DNA of 64,000 bases, from the NCBI GenBank assembly GCA_937981555.1, contig CALJOK010000050.1:62001-126000 (forward strand), in the 5' to 3' direction. The stretch comes from an uncultured Saprospiraceae bacterium. Its GTDB lineage: Bacteria > Bacteroidota > Bacteroidia > Chitinophagales > Saprospiraceae. The translations under genes and the position numbers were made by a program. Each line of letters begins with the position of its first letter. Position 1 is the stretch's first letter. This document shows, in pieces, positions 51,407 through 60,358 of the stretch. A model generated the notes under the pieces. That model was not told the DNA's origin. It made no database searches and worked only from the letters and a program-made list of their open reading frames with translations.

Positions 51407-52834
51407 ATGAAACGTCAGGCATTAGAAACAGAACAGAAAGCACTCGAAATTAACCTTAATGATAAGATTTACGGGACTTTCGCAGAAATTGGAGCAGGTC
51501 AAGAAGTCGCTCGATACTTCTTTACCGTTGGAGCAGCAGCAGGTACAATTGCCAAAACGATGTCTGCCTACGACAAAACTTATTCAGATAAAATATATGG
51601 AGTAGAGGCGAGCGGACGATATGTTTGTGAAAGTCGATTGTACAAAATGTTGGATCATGAATATGATTTGATGATGACTCGATTAGCGAATGAAAGACCT
51701 GACACTAACTTTTTTGTTTTTGCTGATACGATTGCGGCATTGAATTATTCGCGAACGATCAAAGGTGATGGTTGGTTAGGTTTAAGATTTCAATTGTCTC
51801 CTCAAGGCGAAACGAATGATATTATTATACATGTCAAAATGTTGGATAATAGTACAGAGTTGCAAGCACAGGCGGTCGGAATCTTGGGTGTCAATTTATT
51901 ATATGCTTGTTTTACTTATCATGAAGATCCTGAAGTGATGGTTCAATCGTTGATGGATAATTTGCAAGGACGAGTGGCCATTGATATGATTCGATTGACT
52001 GGGCCCGATTTTAAAGAAGTCGATAATCGTTGGTTGAGTTTGATGATGGTGAAAAATGGTTTGACGAAAGTAGCGATGTTCGGCCCTGATGGACAAAATA
52101 TTCATGGGTCAGAATTTTTATATAAAAAACATGTCTTGGTGGTTCGAGGAAGTTTTAGACCTGCGACTTTGGTGAATCAAGATATGATTAACAAAAGTTT
52201 TGAGCAATTCCGAAATGAAGAAGAAGTGGATGCTCGAAAAGCTTTTTTGTTGACTGAGATTACGATGGATAACTTGTGTGGTGGTGATATGACGGCTTTA
52301 GATGAAAAAGATTTTATGGATCGAGCGGATGTTTTATGTGCGATGGGACAAACAGTAGTTGTTTCCAATTGCGAACAACATCATCGGTTAGTAAGCTACC
52401 TTGAAGATTTCAAAGTACAAAAAGTGGGTTTGGTAATCGGCGTAAAAGAATTGTTAGAAATCATCAACGAAAAATATTTTGACGATAAAAAGAAAAGTTT
52501 GTTGATGGAATTTGGAGAGTTATTTACGAAGAAAATGAAAATGTATGTTTATCCGTCGATGCAAGAAGGAAGTGAAGAATTGATGACTTGTCAAAATTTA
52601 CCTATTCCAGAGGCGATCAAATATTTATATATGCATTTGTTGGTGGATAAAAAAATTGTGGACATCGAAAGTTTTGATCGTAGTAATATGCATATTTTTT
52701 CAAAGCAAGTTTTGGATTTGATTCAAGCGAATGATGAGACTTGGGTAGAAATGGTTCCTGCAAAAGTGGCGAAGTTGATTAAGGAAAAATACCTTTTTGA
52801 TTATCCGTATGAGACGATGACGTTTGAATATTAA
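51407..52834 (+). CDS. conserved protein of unknown function (475 aa)
   Basis: No domain I can name. It begins MKRQALETEQKALEINLNDKIYGTFAEIGAGQEVARYFFTVGAAAGTIAKTMSAYDK, has no signal peptide, and contains YVCESRLYKMLDHEYDLM, GDGWLGLRFQLSPQGETNDIIIHVKMLDNSTELQAQAVGILGVNLLYACF and TEITMDNLCGGDMTALDEKDFMDRADVLCAMGQTVVVSN. Databases often give such proteins inconsistent names (adenylyltransferase, TonB receptor), which the sequence does not support. Cytosolic, strongly conserved-looking. A long 5' gap (276 bp) precedes it. Confidence 0.75.
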   Translation: MKRQALETEQKALEINLNDKIYGTFAEIGAGQEVARYFFTVGAAAGTIAKTMSAYDKTYSDKIYGVEASGRYVCESRLYKMLDHEYDLMMTRLANERPDTNFFVFADTIAALNYSRTIKGDGWLGLRFQLSPQGETNDIIIHVKMLDNSTELQAQAVGILGVNLLYACFTYHEDPEVMVQSLMDNLQGRVAIDMIRLTGPDFKEVDNRWLSLMMVKNGLTKVAMFGPDGQNIHGSEFLYKKHVLVVRGSFRPATLVNQDMINKSFEQFRNEEEVDARKAFLLTEITMDNLCGGDMTALDEKDFMDRADVLCAMGQTVVVSNCEQHHRLVSYLEDFKVQKVGLVIGVKELLEIINEKYFDDKKKSLLMEFGELFTKKMKMYVYPSMQEGSEELMTCQNLPIPEAIKYLYMHLLVDKKIVDIESFDRSNMHIFSKQVLDLIQANDETWVEMVPAKVAKLIKEKYLFDYPYETMTFEY

Positions 52835-52857
52835 TTTTTGAATAAAAAATTTGAATT

Positions 52858-53271
52858 TTGAATGACGACAAAATTATAAAATCAGAAGGTTATGTTTATT
52901 TTGGAATAAGTACTGCTAATGAAAATTTAGAGGGAAAAGATTTCAATCATCATTTAGGAATTGAACCAACTCGTTTTGAAAAGAAACATGCAAGAGGAAA
53001 AATACCAGTAACTACCAATTGGAGATATTCAACGGAGAAAATAATTAATCCAATTATTTATGAAATGATTGAAGAAATATATCAAAAGCTTTTTCCTATA
53101 AAAGATAAATTAATAGCGTTTAAAAAAAGTCATCCTGATATTAATTATCATCTCCAAGTTGTTTTTCATTTTGGTGATGAATCACCTGGATTATCTGTAG
53201 ATAATCATATTATAAGTTTTTTAAGTGAAATTGGTGGCCATCTCGATTGTGATTTATACAACAACAAATAA
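52858..53271 (+). CDS. DUF4279 family protein, TTG start
   Basis: 137 aa. The only plausible start is TTG at 52858, since a stop lies two codons upstream and the nearby ATG at 52862 is out of frame. The protein has GYVYFGISTANENLEGKDFNHHLGIEPTRFEKKHARGKI... as in DUF4279, then WRYSTEKIINPIIYEMIEEIYQKL and VVFHFGDESPGLSVDNHIISFLSEIGGHLDCDLY. Function of the family is unknown; some lie near toxin-immunity loci. It follows the 475-aa gene by 23 bp and may be cotranscribed. Confidence 0.75.
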   Translation: MNDDKIIKSEGYVYFGISTANENLEGKDFNHHLGIEPTRFEKKHARGKIPVTTNWRYSTEKIINPIIYEMIEEIYQKLFPIKDKLIAFKKSHPDINYHLQVVFHFGDESPGLSVDNHIISFLSEIGGHLDCDLYNNK

Positions 53272-53289
53272 TTTTTATAAAAAACATTC

Positions 53290-54108
53290 ATGAAATTTTT
53301 TACAATAATACTTTCTCTCTTTTTATTTTTTGCCTGCAATGATTCTACCACCGAATCTCAATCTACTCTCATGTCCAATGCTGAAATAAAAAGGCCTGCT
53401 TTAGAAAAAAAATCTTCCAATAAAATCACTATTGATTCAGCTATCACACTCGATTTTTTGATGGGTAAATTTGAACCTAAGAAGCACGACGACTTTTTAA
53501 AAATAGAAACAAAGTACGCTAACCGAGCAGACATGTTTATTCAAAAAGAAACTTACGAGGCTTTTAAAAAAATGCATGAGACTGCAAAACAGGATGGAAT
53601 TTCATTTGTTATAAAATCAGCCACTCGAAACTTTTTTTCCCAAAAGAATATCTGGGAAGCGAAATGGAATGGAAAAAGAAAAACAACTGGCGTCAAAAAT
53701 ATTCTCAAAGAATTTCCTAATCCAAAAGATCGAGCATTGAAAATTTTAAATTTTAGTTCGATGCCAAGCACTTCTCGGCATCATTGGGGAACGGACATTG
53801 ATTTGAATAATTTCACCAATAAATATTTTGAGAAAGGACAGGGAAAAAAGGAATATGATTGGTTAAAAAACAATGCGCACAAATTCGGTTTTTATCAACC
53901 TTACACAAAAAAAGGAAACGAACGTCCGCATGGATACAACGAAGAAAAATGGCATTGGTCATATTTGCCATTGTCTAAAAAATATATTGATCAGATGAAG
54001 TTGAGAATGAAAGATGAGTTAGTCAAAGGATTTGAAGGTGCAGAAGTCGCGAAGGAAATTGGAGTGGTGGAGAAATATATTTTAGGGATTAATCAAGAAT
54101 GTTTGTAA
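53290..54108 (+). CDS. M15 family D-Ala-D-Ala carboxypeptidase-like lipoprotein
   Basis: 272 aa. Lipoprotein signal ending LFFAC with C16. VanY/M15B features: FVIKSATRNFFSQKNIWEAKWNG, SSMPSTSRHHWGTDIDLN (zinc ligands H and D) and NEEKWHWSYLPLSKKY (third ligand H). Expected to remove D-Ala from peptidoglycan stems at the envelope. A long N-terminal region (16-80) precedes the domain. It lies in a run of plus-strand genes after DUF4279, 18 bp downstream. Confidence 0.88.
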   Translation: MKFFTIILSLFLFFACNDSTTESQSTLMSNAEIKRPALEKKSSNKITIDSAITLDFLMGKFEPKKHDDFLKIETKYANRADMFIQKETYEAFKKMHETAKQDGISFVIKSATRNFFSQKNIWEAKWNGKRKTTGVKNILKEFPNPKDRALKILNFSSMPSTSRHHWGTDIDLNNFTNKYFEKGQGKKEYDWLKNNAHKFGFYQPYTKKGNERPHGYNEEKWHWSYLPLSKKYIDQMKLRMKDELVKGFEGAEVAKEIGVVEKYILGINQECL

Positions 54109-54114
54109 ACGTTT

Positions 54115-54564
54115 ATGATGTTAATTGATACTTTAAAAATTCTTTTCAAAAGAGATCTCAACAAATTAAAAGACGAAATTAGTTTGTATCAAAATGAAGT
54201 AAATCTTTGGCATACTGAAAAAGGAATTACTAATTGTGCAGGGAATCTTTGTTTACATTTAATTGGAAATCTTAATTGTTATATTGGTGCTGAAATTGGA
54301 AAAACGGATTATGTTCGAAAACGTAATTTAGAATTTTCTCAAAAGAATGTTCCAAGAATAGAATTGATAAAAAAAATAGAAGCGACTATTTTGATGATTG
54401 ATTTTGCTTTGGATAAATTGGCTGAAAAGGATTTACAAAAAGAATATCCAATATTAGTTTTTACTGAAAAAACTTCGACTGGATATTTGTTAATTCATCT
54501 GACCACTCATTTAACTTATCATCTTGGTCAAATCAATTACCATCGCAGATTATTAGATAATTAA
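54115..54564 (+). CDS. DinB family protein
   Basis: 149 aa, cytosolic four-helix bundle. Metal-site histidines are spread as in DinB: NLCLHLIGNLNCYIG near 42-56, and HLTTHLTYHLGQINYHRRLL near 127-146. Family proteins often act as thiol-dependent transferases. It starts only 6 bp after the M15 gene, so cotranscription is likely; the functional link is unclear. Confidence 0.82.
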   Translation: MMLIDTLKILFKRDLNKLKDEISLYQNEVNLWHTEKGITNCAGNLCLHLIGNLNCYIGAEIGKTDYVRKRNLEFSQKNVPRIELIKKIEATILMIDFALDKLAEKDLQKEYPILVFTEKTSTGYLLIHLTTHLTYHLGQINYHRRLLDN

Positions 54565-54581
54565 TTTTTAAAAAATAAAAT

Positions 54582-55136
54582 ATGGCTCTTACCGAATCAA
54601 CCATGTTAGCCTTAGGGACTCAAGCTCCCAATTTCAATTTACCAGATACAGTGAGTGGAAAAATGATGAGTTTCGATGACATCAAATCTGGTGTTGGAAC
54701 AGTCGTAATTTTCTCTTGCAATCATTGTCCTTACGTGATTCATGTGAATGAAGGAATTGTTAATCTTGCAAAAGAATATCAAGAGGCTGGAATTGCATTT
54801 GTTGTTATCAGCAGTAATAATGTAGAAAAATATCCACAAGACTCTCCTGCAAAAATGACAGAGTTTGCCAAAGAAAGTGGTTATACATTTCCTTATCTCT
54901 ACGACGAAACGCAGGAAGTGGCAAAGGCATACGATGCAGCTTGCACACCTGATTTTTATGTTTTTGATGGAGCAGCAAATTTAGTTTATCGAGGACAAAT
55001 GGATGGGTCACGGCCAGGAAGTAATATACCTGTGACGGGTGAAGATTTACGTGCTGCGTTAGATGCAGTTTTAGTTAGTCGTCCTGCGAGTACTGTTCAA
55101 CGACCAAGTGCAGGTTGTGGAATTAAATGGAAATAA
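54582..55136 (+). CDS. thioredoxin-like/peroxiredoxin-fold protein
   Basis: 184 aa without a signal peptide. AhpC/TSA-like start LALGTQAPNFNLPDTVSGKMMSFDDIKSG; redox motif FSCNHCPYVIHVNEGIVNL with C46/C49-type CxxC (CNHC); AACTPDFYVFDGAANLVYRGQMDGSRPGSN; and an additional Cys near the end (AGCGIKWK). This CNHCPY subgroup is widely annotated as thioredoxin family protein of unknown substrate. Same strand, 18 bp after the DinB gene. Confidence 0.85.
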   Translation: MALTESTMLALGTQAPNFNLPDTVSGKMMSFDDIKSGVGTVVIFSCNHCPYVIHVNEGIVNLAKEYQEAGIAFVVISSNNVEKYPQDSPAKMTEFAKESGYTFPYLYDETQEVAKAYDAACTPDFYVFDGAANLVYRGQMDGSRPGSNIPVTGEDLRAALDAVLVSRPASTVQRPSAGCGIKWK

Positions 55137-55205
55137 TTTCGTTACTTTTTTTTTGTAAAAGTATTGTTACATTTAACGTAAAAATCAAAGCATAGTCAAT
55201 ATCTA

Positions 55206-56285
55206 ATGTTTACCGAAATCCATTATCCCGAATTTTTGCCACATAAAAAACTAGACGATTACCTCGCTAGAGGATGGTTTCGTATGGGACAAATGATTTT
55301 CACTTGCCGATTTTTATGCTTTGATGGGAAATTATATACAGCAGTTTGGACACGCCTTGATTTAAAAGATTATGCATTTCGAAAAAGTGTTCGAAAAATT
55401 TTTAATCGAAATAATAAACGATTTCGGATTGTCGTACGAAGAGCGGTTTTTGATAAAGAGAAAAATGATTTGTACTTAATTCATCGCCAACGATTTGGTG
55501 GTTTTGTTTCTTCCAATTTGCGAAAATCACTTTTTGGCGATGCTGATTATAATATCTATGATACTTGGGAAACTTGTGTTTACGATGGCGACACTTTGGC
55601 GGCGGCAAGTTTTTTTGACTTAGGAGATAATAGTATTGCGAGCATCATGGGTTTGTTTCATCCTGATTATTCGAAGCATAGTTTAGGGTTTTATACCATG
55701 CTTTTGGAAATGGATTTTGGAATGAAGTCGGGCGCCGAATATTATTATCCAGGCTATGTAGTTCCGAATTATTTTAAATTTGATTATAAGTTACGCATCG
55801 GTAATACCGATTACTACGACCCAGATAATAATGAATGGCTTCCATATTCAGAATTGGATTTTGAAACATTGTCGAGCAATCTTTTAAAAACAAAACTGGA
55901 CGAACTCGGAGAATATTTAAACGAAAAAGATATCCGAACAGATTTATTTCTTTATCCACTATACGAACGCGTTTTGTTCGGGCATGAATACAAAGATTTT
56001 TTACACAATCCATTATTTATTTCTTGCTATCATCGACGGTTTCATAATTTGTTGTTGATCGTGGAATACGATATTTTTAAGCATACTTATCGATTAGTTC
56101 GAGCAGGTCGCATTGAAAATAATCATGCAGGTTTTATGACAGCAATGCGAAATGGACATGATGGAAAAACTAGTTTCTTTGATTTTTTATTTAAAGAAAA
56201 AGTAATTTTGGAAACGACTAAGCTAGACGAGTTGGCTAATGCAATTTCGATTTATGCGAAACGATATAACTTGTTGGATGAATAA
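55206..56285 (+). CDS. Ate1/Bpt-like aminoacyl-tRNA--protein transferase
   Basis: 359 aa. The region SIASIMGLFHPDYSKHSLGFYTMLLEMDFGMKSGAEYYYPGYVVPNYFKFDYKLRIG (about 140-200) matches the ATE C-terminal GNAT-type fold (LFxPDYxxxSLGxYTxLxE...YYxGYxVxxxxxxxYK). The N-terminus has ARGWFRMGQMIFTCRFLCFDGKLYTAVWTRLDLKDY, as in Bacteroidota proteins I recall as arginine-tRNA-protein transferases. The family adds amino acids to protein N-termini to make N-degrons. Which amino acid and which target cannot be told. Ends at a strong bidirectional terminator. Confidence 0.65.
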   Translation: MFTEIHYPEFLPHKKLDDYLARGWFRMGQMIFTCRFLCFDGKLYTAVWTRLDLKDYAFRKSVRKIFNRNNKRFRIVVRRAVFDKEKNDLYLIHRQRFGGFVSSNLRKSLFGDADYNIYDTWETCVYDGDTLAAASFFDLGDNSIASIMGLFHPDYSKHSLGFYTMLLEMDFGMKSGAEYYYPGYVVPNYFKFDYKLRIGNTDYYDPDNNEWLPYSELDFETLSSNLLKTKLDELGEYLNEKDIRTDLFLYPLYERVLFGHEYKDFLHNPLFISCYHRRFHNLLLIVEYDIFKHTYRLVRAGRIENNHAGFMTAMRNGHDGKTSFFDFLFKEKVILETTKLDELANAISIYAKRYNLLDE

Positions 56286-56327
56286 AAAATCGGTTGACGA
56301 CCATTCATCGTCAACCGATTTTTTTAA
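56285..56327. terminator. bidirectional intrinsic terminator
   Basis: Perfect 16-bp stem AAAAATCGGTTGACGA / TCGTCAACCGATTTTT with a 7-base loop and T-runs on both strands, between the Ate1-like gene and the convergent M1 aminopeptidase. It overlaps the last codons of the latter. Confidence 0.85.
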
Positions 56328-58945
56328 TACTGATAATATTCATACCCTTCCAACAACCATTCATTTTTTGTATTTGATTTAACCTCTTCAATCATCTCTG
56401 TCAATTTTTTAATTCTTCTATTTAAAAAACCTTTCATTGTACCATCTGCATTTTTTTCATTCAATGCAATTTGATATTCTTCTCGCAGATCACTTAAAGT
56501 TTTTGTCGCAGAAAATCTTCTCCATTTTGAATCCTTCGAATCCAATCCTATTTTTTTCAAATTCAAAATAATCGATTCATATTTTTTTTCATCAGCCAAC
56601 TGAACCAGCGCTCGGTAACTATCAAAAAAAGAAATCAATTCAAAGTCATCCATTTCCGTCCATTTTTTTTCAAAATAAGAAAGATATTTCACGTCGCCTG
56701 ATGCAGCATAGATTTCACCAACGGTAATAAGAATCTCTTGGTTCGAATCATTTTTCACCTGATTCGCAAAAGCCACACCTTCAGCAGCATCCAAAAGATA
56801 CAACGTTCGCATCGCTGAAGTTTTGACGCGAATGGCTTTTTCATTTTGGATAGCAGCTTTAATATTTGGGATAAATGTTTTGTCTCCAGTCTGTGCAAGT
56901 GCATCGATAGCCGCAGCTCGAACATTTGAATTTGCATCATTTTTAGCCATGCCCGCTACTTTCTTTTTTAGGGAAATATCATTTGTCAAATCAACTTTCT
57001 CCAAAGATCGTATTTTAATCAACCAAGAATTATCATCCAATGCTTTTTTGAAAACACTTTTCGCCGCAGGATTTTTTGACTCATCCAAAGCTACAATTGC
57101 TTCGAATCTCGCCATGAATTTTTTAGTATTTAAATATTGAAAAATAAACTCTTCCTCCGTATGCGTATCTTTTACATCTGCCAGCAAAATCTTTTCAGAG
57201 TCAATATCAATTAACTTTGGTCTCGTCTCTGCATCAAATTCAAACCTCTGAATTCTTTTTGTAAGAGTAATGTTATGACGCGTCATTTTTCCACTTTCAG
57301 AATAAACATCCACCTTCATCGGTAACTTAAAAATAGGAATACTGGTATCGACATTTTGAGTTTGCTCTATCGTAGTCGTTGCTTTTTTCGAAACTTCATC
57401 ATAATCATAAGTCACTTTCAATATTGGATGTCCCGCTTCAAAATACCATTGATTAAAAAACCAATTCAAATCCAGTCCAGTCACCGCTTCCACCGACAAT
57501 CGCAAATTATGAGCCTCCACAGCACTATATGCATTCTTCGTCAAGTAGTGATTTAGCGAAGCAAAAAAAGCATCATCTCCAATATAATTCCGAAGCATAT
57601 GCAAAACCAATCCACCTTTATTATAACTATGCGCATCGAACATATCTTCCTTATCATTGTATTCGAAATTAATCAAATCATGTACACCTCGCATCGTCGA
57701 ATTAAGATAAGCATTCAGTTCACTCCGTCGATGCAAGTCCGCTTCGTCTACGCCATATTGATGTTCAAACCAAAGGTACTCGCTATAATTTGCGAAGCCT
57801 TCATTCATCGTCAAGTTGGCCCAACTCTCGCAAGTCACCAAGTCGCCAAACCAATGATGAAACATTTCATGCGCTACAATTAATTCATTCGACGCATCAA
57901 TTAAGTCTTGTTCTTTCTTCTGCACAAACTCTCCAAAAATAACTGCCGTCGTATTTTCCATCGCTCCCGAAACATAATCTCGAACTACGATTTGCGAATA
58001 TTTATCCCAAGGATATTCCACGCCTAACTTTTGGGAGAAAAAATCTAACATCGGAATTGTGTTTGAAAAAATCGCTCTCGCATCTTTTTCAAATTTCGGT
58101 TCCACCCAATATTCAATCGGCTTGCCTCGCCAAGTATCTTTGACAATGGCAAATTTCCCCACCGCAACCATAAATAAATACGGCGCATGTGGCTGATTCA
58201 TTTTCCAATAATCAGTTCTAGTTCCATCATTATTTTTATTGGAAGAAGTCAACAATCCATTTGACAAAGTTTTAAATTTATCTTCCACCGTCAAGTACAT
58301 TTCTTGCGTACATCGTTCATTGGGTTTATCAATTGAGGGAAACCAACGGGAGTTCCATTCCGTTTCTCCTTGCGTCCAAATTTGTTGAGGTTTGTCAGGA
58401 TCTTCATTTCGAGGATTAATAAAAAACAAACCTTGATTAGAAGTAATCGCTTCGCTTCCTCCCGTGGCCGCAGGACTTGCGACATAATCTATGAAAATTT
58501 TATACTGTTCTTTCGCTTTAAATTCTTTTCCCAAATCAATTTGGAGTAACTCGCCATCATACTCATATTTTAAATTTTCACTCGCACCTTCATAAGTTAC
58601 TTTGTTAAAAACAAAACCTTTTGCATCCAAGGTCAAAGTGCTACTCGAATAAAAAAGCGGTTCCAATGTCAACGTCGCTTTTCCAATGACTTGCTCTTTT
58701 TTCCAATCAAATTTCAAATCCAATTTTGTATGAATCAAGTCATGAGTTCGAGGATAACTTTCATTGTACTTCGGCAATTTATAATCTTTGTCCTCTTTGA
58801 TAATTCGAGGTGCGGTGACGACGAGGGAATCCAATGTTCGTTCTTCGATAGAAAATTCATATTCAGCAGCGTCTACAATTTTTTTAGCTTTACAACTGAA
58901 AAGGAAAACGAAAGGAACAAGTAGAAAGAAATATTTAAAATTCAT
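56324..58945 (-). CDS. M1 family zinc aminopeptidase with C-terminal HEAT repeats
   Basis: 873 aa. Signal/lipoprotein-type N-terminus MNFKYFFLLVPFVFLFSC (C18). M1 motifs: GAMEN in SGAMENTTAVIFGEFV, zinc site HEMFHHWFGDLVT followed by WANLTMNEGFANYSEYLW (HExxH...E). The C-terminal part after about 640 has HEAT-like repeats (LDESKNPAAKSVFKKALDDNSWLIKIRSLEKVDL and AKNDANSNVRAAAIDALAQTGDKTFIPNIKAAI). It removes N-terminal residues from peptides at the envelope. The gene is single, divergent from the SMI1-pentapeptide gene. Confidence 0.93.
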   Translation of the reverse strand: MNFKYFFLLVPFVFLFSCKAKKIVDAAEYEFSIEERTLDSLVVTAPRIIKEDKDYKLPKYNESYPRTHDLIHTKLDLKFDWKKEQVIGKATLTLEPLFYSSSTLTLDAKGFVFNKVTYEGASENLKYEYDGELLQIDLGKEFKAKEQYKIFIDYVASPAATGGSEAITSNQGLFFINPRNEDPDKPQQIWTQGETEWNSRWFPSIDKPNERCTQEMYLTVEDKFKTLSNGLLTSSNKNNDGTRTDYWKMNQPHAPYLFMVAVGKFAIVKDTWRGKPIEYWVEPKFEKDARAIFSNTIPMLDFFSQKLGVEYPWDKYSQIVVRDYVSGAMENTTAVIFGEFVQKKEQDLIDASNELIVAHEMFHHWFGDLVTCESWANLTMNEGFANYSEYLWFEHQYGVDEADLHRRSELNAYLNSTMRGVHDLINFEYNDKEDMFDAHSYNKGGLVLHMLRNYIGDDAFFASLNHYLTKNAYSAVEAHNLRLSVEAVTGLDLNWFFNQWYFEAGHPILKVTYDYDEVSKKATTTIEQTQNVDTSIPIFKLPMKVDVYSESGKMTRHNITLTKRIQRFEFDAETRPKLIDIDSEKILLADVKDTHTEEEFIFQYLNTKKFMARFEAIVALDESKNPAAKSVFKKALDDNSWLIKIRSLEKVDLTNDISLKKKVAGMAKNDANSNVRAAAIDALAQTGDKTFIPNIKAAIQNEKAIRVKTSAMRTLYLLDAAEGVAFANQVKNDSNQEILITVGEIYAASGDVKYLSYFEKKWTEMDDFELISFFDSYRALVQLADEKKYESIILNLKKIGLDSKDSKWRRFSATKTLSDLREEYQIALNEKNADGTMKGFLNRRIKKLTEMIEEVKSNTKNEWLLEGYEYYQY

Positions 58946-59114
58946 ATTGAGTATCTATTTTTAAGTTAGATGCAATTGATTGTTGGAAAGGTGTAAAAGT
59001 AAAGAGAATGTTTTCCAAGAATTGTTGCTTGTACAAATAATTTCGAAATTAAATTTTCGGAATTCATCAAAGGAAATGTATTTTTAGTTTTTAAACAAAT
59101 TACTTTTTTAAACA

Positions 59115-60305
59115 ATGAGCTGGCTTTCTCGATTTTCAACTATGGCAGATGAATTACGACAACATTCTCAAGTAGAATTATTGTCTTTTCATTCCTTCTC
59201 GTCGGTCGAAGAAAAACAGTTCGAGTTTTTAGAAAAAAAATATAACATTATACTTCCAAAAAGTATTCGGGCATTTTATCGAGAAACAAATGGACTTCAA
59301 TTAAGTTGGATTTTAAAAAACAACGAACATTTCTCCAAAGAAAAATACTCCCCTTCCAGCGAATTTTCATCTTGGGATTTTTTTGAAAAAAACTTAAAAT
59401 TCGAAGATGGAGCAATTATGCTTTTGCCACTAGAGATGGCTTTGGAGAAAAATGTATTCGATGCCTTTTCCCATTTTTACACCATGATTTTTTCATTGCA
59501 AAATTTCCATTTGACATTGAGTGAGGACGATCATTTTTCGGAGGATTTTTTGACAACTGATTTTGAATCGTACTTAGCATTTTTGCTCGCTGGAAAAGGA
59601 TTAGTTTCTCGTCGCAGTTTTTTTTACAAACGAACAGTGGATTTTTTATTAAAGAAAATATCCACTCATATTTCCACTCCCATCTCTTTTTGGATAAATA
59701 GAAAAACATTAAATCTTGACCAAGCGGCACTCAAAGATAAATTTCCAAATTGTGACCAAGTTCGTTTTTTTGAAAATAAAATCAATCGAGTCGGGCTTCG
59801 ACAAATGGCAGAAAATGGCGAACAAATTTCTAAAACTAATTTGGAAGAAATTATTGAAAAGCATCATCAGTTTCTAATGTCAGGTGGAGTTGGTGGTACT
59901 TGGCAAGTTTTGGAAATAAGAGGAATCGTCACCGCTTTTTATGAAATCGAAATAGAACCGACAGAAGGCGAGCAAGCTATTTTTGAAAGAAAAAATTTGA
60001 TCGATATTTCATTTGAAAAAATTGAACTTCCCTTCTCCAACTACTGTTCCGCATTTGCTGAAGGCGTAAATTTTTCTAATTCAAATTTTGAAAAAAGTAT
60101 TTTTAGCGATGCATTCTTGCAAGGTGCAGGCTTTTGTAACAGTATATTTACAAATGTAGATTTTTCCAGAAGTGACTTACGAAGTGCGAACTTTGAAAAT
60201 GCAGATTTGCGAAATGTTGACTTTGAAAACTGTGATTTGCGAGGCGCGAATTTTATAAATGCAAAATTGAAAGGAGCGAATTTTATAAATTGTCTTTTGA
60301 TTTAA
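59115..60305 (+). CDS. SMI1/KNR4 (SUKH) domain fused to pentapeptide repeats
   Basis: 396 aa. Residues about 20-165 resemble SUKH: EEKQFEFLEKKYNIILPKSIRAFYRETNGLQLSW... TTDFESYLAFLLAGKG. A middle part (170-300) is unassigned. From about 313 a pentapeptide-repeat helix runs to the end: NFSNSNFEKSIF, DFSRSDLRSANFENADLRN, then DLRGANFINAKL and GANFINCLLI, with roughly 14-16 copies of A(D/N)LxX. The fusion is unusual; both parts can be protein-binding or inhibitory. Cytosolic, no nearby toxin. Confidence 0.75.
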   Translation: MSWLSRFSTMADELRQHSQVELLSFHSFSSVEEKQFEFLEKKYNIILPKSIRAFYRETNGLQLSWILKNNEHFSKEKYSPSSEFSSWDFFEKNLKFEDGAIMLLPLEMALEKNVFDAFSHFYTMIFSLQNFHLTLSEDDHFSEDFLTTDFESYLAFLLAGKGLVSRRSFFYKRTVDFLLKKISTHISTPISFWINRKTLNLDQAALKDKFPNCDQVRFFENKINRVGLRQMAENGEQISKTNLEEIIEKHHQFLMSGGVGGTWQVLEIRGIVTAFYEIEIEPTEGEQAIFERKNLIDISFEKIELPFSNYCSAFAEGVNFSNSNFEKSIFSDAFLQGAGFCNSIFTNVDFSRSDLRSANFENADLRNVDFENCDLRGANFINAKLKGANFINCLLI

Positions 60306-60313
60306 AATTGAAT

Positions 60314-60346
60314 AATCACAAGGTAACTTTAAGCCACCTTGTGATT
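60314..60346. terminator. hairpin between convergent genes
   Basis: Stem AATCACAAGGT / ACCTTGTGATT with an 11-base loop between the pentapeptide gene and dapD; the T-run is poor, so termination is uncertain. Confidence 0.5.
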
Positions 60347-60358
60347 AACTTAACTTGG

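Noticed and set aside
51407-52834. Annotation as TonB receptor or nucleotide adenylyltransferase
   Set aside because: No signal peptide, plug, barrel or HxGH/ISSTxxR nucleotidyltransferase motif is visible.
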